Of a stretch of 64,000 nt of DNA, positions 13,401-25,400 are shown piece by piece (positions within the stretch are counted from its first letter, which is position 1; the number at the start of each line of letters is the position of its first letter). The stretch covers positions 558,001 through 622,000 of the forward strand of contig JAMKCF010000048.1 of the NCBI GenBank assembly GCA_023634235.1, written 5' to 3'. The translations under genes were made by a program, and so were the position numbers. The stretch comes from Pisaster brevispinus (lineage: Eukaryota > Echinodermata > Asteroidea > Forcipulatida > Asteriidae). Under the pieces are notes generated by a model. The model searched no databases. It had not been told where the DNA came from and saw only the letters and a list, made by a program, of their open reading frames with translations.

Positions 13401-16400
13401 GTATTTTTGTGCATTTTTACCAAAGGTCCTTTTTGGTGGTAAGCAGTATGCAACAGCTAATTCTGTTTTCTCATTATTACTACTCATAAGGAATTTGAAA
13501 CCACATAATGTCACTGCAAGTTTATCATTTATTTTCTGTCCCCACCATGCATAGTTTTACTTTACATTTTTTCAAAAGTGAGATTGTTTTTTTTCTTCTG
13601 ATTTACCACCTAATCAAGCCATGTTCGTACAAATTGTCTGTTTAGCTGACTGTGTTTCAAATGGACAAAGGAGAAAATGCCGACTTGGATCTTGCCATCT
13701 TGATTGCATTGTTAAAAGGTGGGTCATGTTCCAGATGTAACCATTTGTATTTGTTTATTAAGAAGAATTTGAAGCAATTTAAGGTAATCCCTGTACTGCC
13801 GCTTCCCAGGTTGTATCATAAACTTTGGTGTGATCCCCGGCTATATGACAGTTTAAGGTTGAATGGCTTTTGACTAGCAGCCCCAAAGCAAAGATATTGA
13901 CAAAATAGGGAGATCGCCAACGTAGGGCTTGATAGCTCAGTTGGTAGAGCACTGACCGCACTAATGGCAAGGTTCAAAGCTTGTTCTATTAAAAAAAAAA
14001 TTGTTTTACCCCAAATCACCCAGTCTCTGGGGTTTATTACCTGATTGGTCTATATTTAGGTGATAAAAACTAAGAAGACTGTCCGAAGATTAATGTTCAG
14101 TTGTTGACCCGACACCTTAACAAATGTTCAAGCCTCCACTCACACCTACATTTACAAGCACCGTTCTCATTTAGCAGTGGTCCGCTGGCCACATGCTATT
14201 TGGAACACCGGAGTGCGGGGCTCAGATTTGGAAGGTTTTGTCTCTCAGGAATAATGTAACTTTGTATCTGAACGTTTTTCCCCCACCCCCATTCATTTCT
14301 TAATGTTAGCCCAAGCTGCTACTCCCACCTACAAGTTGGCGTTGGCGTTGTCGTGGAATCGAGTTGACATGGCAGAGAGGAAGATCTTTGTCGATGATCA
14401 GTATTGGGCGGTAAGTAAATGAAATAGTCATCTGCAAGATTGAGTCTTAGGAATGGTAGAGCTGACAAAATAAGTGCAAACAGTGTTCAAGTTTTGTGAG
14501 ATCAACTAAACATAAAATAACAAACTTGTAAAAAATTTGGGCTTAATTCGTTGTGAGAGTCGGGAGAAAAGAGTGAAAAACCATGCACATCTGAAAAACG
14601 TGTTAAGGATGTGCAAGTCACGTGATCACGCGCACACTGACAAACGTGGCTCTTTGTGAAACTCCCAAAATGGCTTGACCAACATCGTCCCTCTTCTGTT
14701 GCAATGTGTTACACCCTGTATAATGTTGGTCTTTAACACACTTTAGTTACATTGTAAGACTGTAAATGAAAGAAACAGGGAAACAAATGGGTTGGGTGCT
14801 GTACATGAATAGTTTGTGTGTTGCAGGGGTGGGCTACTTGTCTGTGACTATTTTTGCATTTTTAGGGCGTCATGTGAGTAACATTTTCTGAACTCACATT
14901 ACAAGATGATACCAACTTCTTATTTTTGATTACTTTTTTTACATTATAAGCCCCCTTCTCATAGTTTATAAAAAACTGAGTTAACTGAGATCAAGGTGTA
15001 GAAGGCAGGACAAAGTTGAAAAATGAGTGGGATCGACACGCGAGTCACAATAGAATGGTTGAAGTCGTTCTTTCCCCAATGCAATAATTATATATCATTG
15101 ATGGGTTTGGTTTTTTCAGCCTGGTAGTTTGGATCCATTCATCATGCAAGCTCTGATGCAAAATCAGGTGGATTTCTTACGGCTGTTTCTAGAGCAAGGT
15201 GTCATCATGAAGGAATTCCTGACCGTAGCCAGACTACGTAGACTCTACAATTCAGTAAGAATTTCCCTTTGTAAATGTCATTTGTATCTCTGGCCATGTT
15301 TGTTCAGTGCCCCGTATCAAGTAACAGTATGGTTTATGTTAATTAAGTACCAGACTATTTCACTCTCAGTATGGTTTTATTCAGATTGTAGTAGCTGTGG
15401 CCCTCTTTGTCAGATGCCCTGTATGTATTTATGATTTCAGCACCATTGATGTATGAGGTGCCAGACTATTTCACTCTCAGCCTCAGTATTGTTTGTTAAA
15501 GCGGACATACTCCTGATACTAGGAGCAAGTTTGAGTGCGCACCATGGTTAACGTAAGGTTGACTATTTTGACTCAAACCCAGACTGGTCGACCATTGGTT
15601 GACTACTGTGGTCAACCATCTGGAACCAGCCTCAGGACCATGGTTTCTTCTCTGGTCCCAGTAGCCTTGGTTCATGCTAATCCGTGTAAGGCGCAAAAGG
15701 GAACCATCGGGAGCTCATGCCTAGCGGTCCATTGAGAACTTATGTTAGTGGTCGAGTGAGAACTAGTGTCAGTGGTTCAGCATGTTCAGTAGCAACTCAA
15801 TGTCAGTGGTCCAGTGGCAACTCGCGCCAGTGGTCCAGTGGATATGTTGAGACCTGGAGGACCTTTCAATTTATCAACGAGATGACCTATACTAAGAGCA
15901 TTGTACATGTTCTGCCTTTTTGTATTGCAGATCAGTGATCACCATTCTCTTAGGGGCTACGTGTCATTGATTAACAACACAAAGGTAAGTGATCCAGTTC
16001 TTGGTGATGGGACCAGCCTGTGTTTTAAACAGCCCAGTAAATTCTCACAAATTATTGGCCTGGAATTTTATCTTTGAGGGCCATTTTCATTCTGCAAAGG
16101 AAAATCTTTAAGTCCATTGGAAACGTTGAAATAAAAAAAATCAAGAGAAAAACTATAAAGAATGCTCTAGATTGCACAGTTGGGCTTTTAAAACACAAAA
16201 AAACACTAAATAGAAAACATTCTGATGTGCTTCGGCCTCATGCTTCATTCGACGTGCTTCAGCCAAACATCAAAACAATTTGGTCGAGAATGCCCCACAG
16301 TTTTGAAAAAAATCTGGTGAGAACCCTGGTAATAGATTGTAGGTTTTTATTGGTGGAGAACCAATCAATGTCTCAGGGGAGGATGAGCGTTGTGCCATAG

Positions 16401-19400
16401 GGAACAGTGAAGCAATATTTCTGTCAACGACTGCCATTGATGTTTACAATTTGTTCACTCTACTGTTCACCTGCCTTTGTGCCAAGTTTGTCGTGATAAT
16501 GTTGAAATATGACAACAGATTGCCTCCAATCTATTACCATGGTATAGCAGAACAATTGTTGTACACTGTGATGGGATCCATGGCGTTTTGTACACCGTTA
16601 GGGGAAGAGGGCACCCTTGGCTTTGCCTTGGGTGCCATTGCCCCCCCCCCCCCCCCATGGTGTACAAAACACCATAGACCCAATTGCAGCATGCAACAAT
16701 GATGAAACACTTGATGTGTGTTCCCCCATTCCATTAAACATGTTAAAAGACAACCATAATAAACTGAACAACACAACCCCCCAATGACCCCCCCCCCTAA
16801 AAAAAAACACACCAAAAAACCCCAACAACAACAATAACAACAACAAATTGATAGAACACTTCCTTGTGTTTGTTCCAGGCCAGCCAACCGATCTTCTTGT
16901 ATCAGATCAGTCGTCTTGTAAAACACCTGATGGGGTTCCATAGCAACGAGCTGTACTCACATGACAAACCCTTCACTAGCAACCAGGGGGCATGCTTGGC
17001 ACTCTGGTCACTGTCCAGCTTCATGGCAGGTGAGTCTATCATCAGGCCTGTGACATGTCACGGGACATGACTGTGCCTCTCATGACAAACCCCTCACTAG
17101 CAACAAGAGGGGCATGCTTGGCATTCTGGTCACTGTCTAGTTTCATGGCAGGTGAGTCTATCATCAGGCCTGTGACATGTCACGGGACATGACTGTGACT
17201 CTCATGACAAACCCTTCACTAGCAACAAGAGGGGCATGCTTGGCACTCTGGTCACTGTCTAGTTTCATGGCAGGTGAGTCTATCATCAGGCCTGTGACAT
17301 GTCACGGGACATGACTGTGACTCTCATGACAAACTCTTCACTAGCAACAAGAGGGGCATGCTTGGCATTCTGGTCACTGTCTAGTTTCATGGCAGGTGAG
17401 TCTATCATCAGGCCTGTGACATGTCACGGGACATGACTGTGACTCTCATGACAAACTCTTCACTAGCAACAAGAGGGGCATGCTTGGCATTCTGGTCACT
17501 GTCTAGTTTCATGGCAGGTGAGTCTATCATCAGGCCTGTGACATGTCACAGGACATGACTGTGACTCTCATGACAAACCCTTCCCTAGCAACCAGGGGGC
17601 ATGCTTGGCACTCTGGTCACTGTCCAGCTTCAAAAATAAATTAATATTTACTCCATCCTCTGAAGCATAATTTGCTCCCCCCCCTCCCTTGATAACTAGA
17701 GAAGTGTTTGTTATCACAAATAAAGTTTTCGGGTTAGCACAACATACAGCATTGTTTACAGCTTTAACAAATCCACTCTGCACAGTGTAGTTACGCGCAA
17801 TGAATCTGAATCCCAAATAAGAATTATTGTGGGTGATGACGCGGGTTACAAGGGTACAAGGGGCGCATGTCTAATTTAAATTGTCTTGCTTTCAAAATGT
17901 TTTCATCAAATCAAAATCGTTTCGTTGTCACATGCACTTATGTAAAATATGACTGCACCGAGGAGGCTTCTAATAACTTTGTGCCCGTATAAACAGAGAG
18001 TCGGCGCCCTCGTCAGTTTACGTACCTCTATGTTGGAGCTTCAGTTTTAATACGAGTCTCTGTAATCATTTTGTTCTCAATAGGAAGCCACTTGTTACAA
18101 CAGTCCCAAGAGGAGTTTATAAGATCTGAGATGGGCTATTCTGTCTCAGCCGCCTCCAACATGTGCCTCATGGCTAACTCTGGAATGCATTTCAAGCATC
18201 CGTTCAAGGAGCTGTTTTTATACTCTGTGCTGTTGGGCAGGTGAGTAGTGCAATTTGTGTTCAATATGTGGCATGGTGTACCCCCTTCTATTGTTTGTGT
18301 CTTCATTGGGTTTTGGGAATTCTGTAGATAATTTTAAGGGGCTACTGTACAAGAGGAAAGAGTATGTTAAAGAATGGGAATATTGTGGTGGGGGTGGGGG
18401 GGGGGGTAGGACAACCTCTGCCACATATTGGGGATGGTATAGAGTTGTGATGGGTCAATGCTCAAAGGAAGTGCAATGGTTAGGATTTTTATCATTAGAA
18501 ATGCAAACCATTGCATGTGGTCAGTACTTGGATGGGAGACTGTTCCTTTTATTGGCATGGCTTGGGTGGCTAGTCTAGGGTATGTTAGTCAAGCACCATT
18601 GCATGTGGTCAGTACTTGGATGGGAGACCGTTCCTTGTATTGACATGGCTTGGGTGGCTAGTCTATGGTATGTTAGTCAAGGACCATTGCATGTGGTCAG
18701 TACTTGGATGGGAGACCGTTCCTTGTATTGGCATGGTTTGGGTGGCTAGTCTAGGGTATGTTAGTCAAGCACCATTGCATGTGGTCAGTACTTGGATGGA
18801 ACGCCATTTCTTGTATTGGCATGGTTTGGGTGGCTAGTCTAGGGTATGTTAGTCAAGCACCATTGAATGTGGTCAGTACTTGGATGGGAGACCGTTCCTT
18901 GTATTGGCATGGTTTGGGTGGCTAGTCTAGGGTATGTTAGTCAAGCACCATTGCATGTGGTCGGTACTTGGATGGAACACCATTCCCTGTATTGGCATGG
19001 TTTGGGTGGCTTGTCTGGGGGTTCGTTCTACTATTGTCTCCACGAACCTCATAGGTCATCATGTACAAAATCCTATTCGAAACTTGTTTGCCATTCACGT
19101 TTATGCACCTGGAGTTCTCTTTTGAAAAATGGATCTTCCAAAATTAGGCACTATGTGTTCTTACTCTTTCACAGTGAGTAAGTCTGTGGTATGTGACTTT
19201 AAGCACCACTGACTGTGGGCATTTTGTGGATGGGAGGGCATTCTTTGGCCCTCCCTCTTTCTCCATTTATATCACTCAATTTGATTGATTGTGTTCTAGA
19301 ATGGAAATGGCCGAGTTCTTTTGGGAACGCATGGATGATTCAATCAGCGCAGGAATTGCCGCAAGTACAATGCTCAACGGAATCGCCGCAATATCTACTG

Positions 19401-22400
19401 ACACTGATGACATCTTAACAGCACAAAGAAATTCCGGGTAAATGTTATTTTCATTTATTTATTTATTTTTTTCTTCAAAAAACACGAACCAGACGATGGT
19501 TTGTCAGGTTTTATTTCCCAGATTTTTTTTGTTTTTGTTGAGATTTTGCTTTGCCTCTAATCCTTTTTTTCTTTTTTCTTTAAAGTTGTAAAATGGTGAA
19601 AGAAGTGGCCTCATTCTTTGTAGTTTGTTGATGTAGAGAGTCTGTAAATGGACTTTGGGTTCTTTCTTCATCCGAAATGATTGATGGTTCAGACTTTTTC
19701 CCAGACTTGTAAAACGCTTACCACACAGGTGGTAGTCGTTTATTGGATTCTTAACCACTTTATTTTTATGAAAATTTTTACTTTGGTCATTAGGGCAAAT
19801 GCTTTCGGAGAGTATTTCTGGTCTCTTACATGTACCAATAGTTAAGATTTGGCAACCATTCTGTAATTTGTAGTAGTGTAGTATAAAAATATTCTAACAT
19901 AATGCTAAACTATGTGTCTGCAAATGATATGTCTTGGCTGAGCAATCAAGGACACCGGACTCAAGCTCTGGTGTTTCTGATCAGCAGAGTGTGGGTTCGA
20001 GTCCTGGTCTTGACATTTGTGTCCTTTTAAAGCAAGACACTTGACTTTTAATGCAGATGGGTTTTCACAGCCGTAGGTCCCATGTGTCATGTAATGCACA
20101 TAAAAAAACCAGTACACTTAAGTAAGTGGTGTTTGAAGCTTTGCAAGGTGTGGAAAATAAGATAAGAAAACTATAAATGAAAAACTTGGGGGTTACAACC
20201 ATGTGTAAAATTTCTTTTGGGAGGAGTGTTGGCTCTGAAAAGAGCCGGTTGTAGTCTCGACGTTTTGAACAGTACTGTTTCAAAACGTTCTATGTACGAA
20301 ACGTCGAGACCACAACGGCTCTTTTCAGAGCCAACACGCCCCCCGAAAGAGATTTTACACATGGTTGTACCCGCATGTTTACTATTGATACTTTTCTTAT
20401 CCAGTACACTTATTTTAAAGAGAAGGGGTTTGTCCCAGTGTTTCTGGCATGGTCTGGCAGCAATATGCACCACCTCACTTTGTGTCCCTTTAATGATGTT
20501 TAATTATGGTTGCTTCGTCTCTTAAAATCAATTCTTAACAAACTCCACTAAATTTGATGATTCGGTGCCAGGCACCAGGAGGGTAATTTTTTGTTAGAAA
20601 TAGTGCATTGTAAAAGTATAGTCTTATTACTATTACTACAATTACATATGCAAACAGTTTGTAAAAGTTTGTCCAACTTTGGATTTTCTGCAGGAAGTTT
20701 GAGCAGCTGGCTATCAATGTGATGGACGAGTGCTTCAAGACGAATGAAATATTCACTGAGAAGCTGATAATGTGTCCCATCGAACCTTGGCATGGTAAGA
20801 GTATCCTCACGATGGCCTCAGAGGCAGATAACAAGGTGAGTTTGAAGAGGAAGGGAAATGTCAGTTTCAATTTTGTGATGCACTCATTTTTCAATTGATG
20901 GAGCCCTCATGTGAGTGGGGAAAAAGTAACCAATCTCTAACCTAATGTTAAAATGGTGTAAATTCCTTGTGTGTCTGATTAACCTTAATGGGGCAAAATT
21001 TGTCAACATCCAAAACATCTGGTGACATAATTTTGAGAAAATATGGGTCTGTACATTGTTGTACGGGGATGTTTTGGTTCGGAGCGAAATTTGGAGCATG
21101 ACCGCATTGGATTTCAACAGCTTAATAGGTCTTTACATTCCAAGGAGGAATTTTTTTGTCAGTCAAATTATGTCAGCCATATGAAGACGACTCTATCCTT
21201 TGCTATTTAACACCAATGGTAGACCAAGGCATTCACAGGGACAGTAGAGACATTAACTTCAAGCTTTCTTCTGACATGTACATCGTCGGCTCAGTGCTGT
21301 AAGGTCCTTGATTTGAGACAACAGTACAGTTGAGGAAACTTCTGTGCACAACTTTCCATGTAACAAACATTGACGACATACCAAAAACAAGGTTTCTTAT
21401 TTTTAGTTTATCTGTCTGATATTTCAACCTCAAAGTTTCAATATAGTAAAGGAAACAAGACAACTTTGCTTATATCAATGGAAAGGTAATTTCAAGTAAA
21501 TCATACCATAGGTCCTTTCTGTCGGTAAGCAGTTTGCAACAGCTAATTCTATTTTCTCATTTATGTCCTCTCTGTTGAAGTATCTCCTTACCTCCCTTGT
21601 TCTTAGTCACATTTTAACGCCTGTTACAGGCCGTTTGTTACAGGTTATACCTGTTTATGTTTGTTGTGTTGTCATTTAGCCTTCGAGAAAGACTCTGCTA
21701 GGGTTGAATTGTCAGGCCACTAACTATTTGTTTTGCATCTATACCATAGGTCCTTTTGGTTGGTAAGCAGTTTGGAACTGCTAATTATTTTCTCATGAAT
21801 CAAACATAATACATAATTCAAATGTAATACCTACAAATAATCACAACCACCCAAATTATCAAAGGAAGTACAGTAGAAAATCTTGTCATTTTGCGTGCCA
21901 CGTTCCAGGAGTACATGGCTCCATATTCACTTGTGCTTGGGTGCTTAAAGGTTAAATACATAAACATATTTGTTTTTGTTTTCTGTCTTCAGCACTTCAT
22001 AGCTCATCCTTGTGCCCAGAGTGTCGTCGCCAAGACGTGGTTGGGTGGCGTGAGGGCCAGCAATCTCTTCATCATCCTAGGCATCTTATGCCCTCTATTC
22101 ATCTTCAGGTTAAAGTTCAACATCCGGGGTGAGAAGAACCCCGGCAGACTCAAGAAACTGCAGCTGTTCTATATGTCGCCAGCCACGAAGTTCTGGACGT
22201 TTGTGGTGAGTATTTCTTAGAAGAACCACAGGTGGGATATTTATTATTATTTATTTGTTTAAGAGAATGTCACAACTGAACTCATATCCGGCTCTTACAA
22301 GAACCAGGGTGAGATATTTAGCCTCTTTGTACGCTTTGTTCATCTTCAAGAGAGTGTCACAACTTACCTCACCTCCAGTTCTAAGAAGAACCAGGGTGAG

Positions 22401-25400
22401 ATATTTAGCCTCGTTGTTTCAAGCAGTACGCTCTGGTCATCTTCAAAAGAATGTCACAACTTACCTCACCTCCAGTTCTAAAAAGAACCAGGGTGAGATA
22501 TTTAGCCTCGTTGTTTCAAACAGTATGCTCTGGTCATCTTCAAGAGCATGTCAAAACTTAACTCATATCCGGTTCTTAGAAGAGTTGGAGGTGAGGTTAG
22601 TCTCTGCATTTAAAAAAACACGCTCTGTTCACATTCAGGAGAATGTCAAAACTTACCTCACCTCTGGTTCATCTCAGAACCACCACTTCTTTCAAGAAGG
22701 TATTGCTACATGGTTCGCCCTGGCAAACTAGTTCAGTCTCACTTTCTGAACTGACTTAATTTTGTATTGCTTCCACATTGCAGTTATCCTACATAGCGTT
22801 TCTAATACTGTACAGCTACGTTATGCTAGAAACATTCGGTCCACGGCCGTCTGTACCAGAGATGGTACTCTTTGGATGGATTGTAACCATGATCATTGAC
22901 GAAGTTCGGCAGGTAAACAATTAAAAGTCTAAATCACTCTAACCCTCAAAATCTATGCACATGTTTACACCATTGTACTGTTCCGAACAGTATGTTTCTA
23001 ACAGCATGTCATGTTTATATACACGATCTCTTTCAGTTAGTCTATTCCATCTGGGGGCAAGTGTTACTCCACTGCACCAAAAACTTAACAGCTGAACTTG
23101 TTACATGATTTCAAAATAATTTTGGGTGAGAAAGACAAATTGACTTGAACCTATGACCTCTGGATTAGTATGCTGGCGCTCTACCAACTGAGCTATATAG
23201 CCTTAGTAATGTAGGGGGTCTTCCAATCTTGTCAATATCTTTGTTTGGGTGTCCAATCAGAAGCCATTCAACCTGTAAGTCAACCTCTGTTCAAATTTTT
23301 CTTTGTTCAACCCAAAAATTATTTTAGATTTCACCCAGTTTCCCTTGTTAGTTGAAATAATACGTCACTTTTCCTTAAGGTGATCCCTCTCCTGCCACTT
23401 CCCAGGCTGTATCGTAAACTTTGTTGTGATCCCTGGCTACACGGCAGTTACAGGTTGTATGGCTTCTGACTGTCACCTCAAACAAAGATATTGAGAAAAT
23501 GGGGAGACTGCCGACATTAGGGCCAGGTGGCTCAGTTGGTAGAGCGCCGGCATGTTAATCCGGAGGTCGCAGGTTCAAATCCTGCTCTAGTCATTTTGTC
23601 CTTATTTACCCCCCAATCCTTTATTAAACATTTACCCAGTCAGTTTCCCTTGTGGTTTATTACCCGATTACATTTTGAATTGTTTTTGTGTTCCAGTCTT
23701 TGATACCTGACGGCAACCAAACCACGAAGCAACGCTTTCGAGAGTGGCACTCCAGTGATTGGAACATCATGGATCTGATCACAGCACTCAATGGACTGGC
23801 AGCGTTTACCCTTCATTGGTTCCAAGCAGCCTACAAATGGTCGCAGGCCTTCTACGCCCTCAACTGTTTCTTGTACTACACTAGAGTCTTGAGGTTGTTC
23901 TCGTTCAGTGAGAAGCTTGGCCCCAAAATGGTTATGATCAGAAAGATGGTAAGACATCAGACTGTAACAGGCTAAAAAAATATAAGTCAGGGAAAAAATT
24001 TACTTAGACCATGTCGTAATCAGCAGCTGCAGCTACAGCTATGGCTAGATTTCCGCATCATCCTTTCTCTCTCTCCTTATTATATCTATGGAGAGCCTGC
24101 GCACTTGGGATAGTATCTTAATATAAGATGGATGAGATATATAACTGGATGAGAGAACTTAATTCCATAATCCACAATCGTACAGCCACAATCCTCCTTC
24201 GATCATGACAACACAGCCCCTTTTAAAAGAAAAGAAAACCCAGCATGAAAATGGCAAAAGCAAAAATAGAAAAAAATAAAACCATGTAACTTTTCAAGTT
24301 GTCAGAGATTAGCAGGACCTGGAAGTTCAGGCACCAGATTCTAATTCTAATCTATGCCCCTAAAACCATAGGTCCTTTTTTGAAACCACAGCTTGGGCTC
24401 CGTCCACCTGATTGAAGCCCCACGAGGAAAGCGCACATTTTTCTAAATTATTGATGGAGCCTAATAGCTGTGGTTTCGAAAAAGGGCCTTAATTGTTCTA
24501 AATCCCTGTTGCAATAATTGCATCAGTTCATCTGTTCTTTTCTTTTTTTGATTGCAGGTATTTGAGATGATCTTATTCCTGTGTATTCTGTTTGTGTTTC
24601 TGATGGGCTACGGGGTGGCCAGTAACGTCTTGATCTACCCCCATCAAGGCTTCAGCCTTGAGTCCATCAAGAACGTCTTCTACATGCCGTACTTCCAGAT
24701 CTACGGCAACCTCTTCCTAGAGGTTCTCATCACCGATGGTAAAGATTTCTCTTTTTTTTTTTTTGTCTGTAATTCTTTCTTCCTGTTTTTTTTTTTTTTT
24801 TTTTCATCAAAGTTTTTGTTATTTTGTTTTGTGCCATGATTAATGTGGATGCTACCATAACAGAGCATCTTAACAGTCAGGTACATTCGAGGCGTGAAGG
24901 AACGGTCGTGGCGGCATATGCCCGCAATAAATCAATTTGTTTTTCAGACATACCATCATCATCATTTTCATAAAGGATATAAGTATGCGTTGAGTGTCAT
25001 TTGTTTGATTGCATTGAAGAGGGATGACTTGATGTCAACATGTTTAGTCCAAATCATATACATGTACATGTGTTCTTAATAGACCATTACTTACATTAAT
25101 GCTTTAAACTGTTGCAACCGGTACCCCGCTCATTTCTTGCTAAGTAAAGAAATTTGCTAAGCAGAATTTTCTGCTTAACAGCTTTATGAAATTGGGCCCA
25201 GGAGACTACCTACTTGGGGGACTGCCTATAGTACTCCTGGTTTTCCCAATCAACCCCCACTGTAGTAGATAAACAGCAGGACATACCTGATTCGGCTAGC
25301 CGGCGTCACTTATAAAGACTTTCAAACATCATGGCATCACTCATAAAATGCTCACTACTTTCTAAATATCCCGTTCTAAATCCGTCTCGCTTATAAGAGT

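Noticed and set aside
16074..16400. 108-codon Lys-rich frame in TRPM intron 13
   Set aside because: No family resemblance, and the splice sites used by flanking exons are in phase without it.
18508..19020. Functional 5S rRNA gene cluster
   Set aside because: Only the 3' control-region block resembles 5S; the remaining ~60 bases of each 88-bp unit do not, and the unit is shorter than 5S rRNA.
22255..22731. 158-codon open frame, the longest uninterrupted frame in the window
   Set aside because: It lies wholly in a minisatellite within TRPM intron 18 and translates to a repeated low-information peptide; the exons on both sides join in phase without it.
23519..23595. Possible functional tRNA genes at the SINE heads
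   Set aside because: Box A and B are preserved, but acceptor stems do not pair and the sequences continue into shared SINE bodies.
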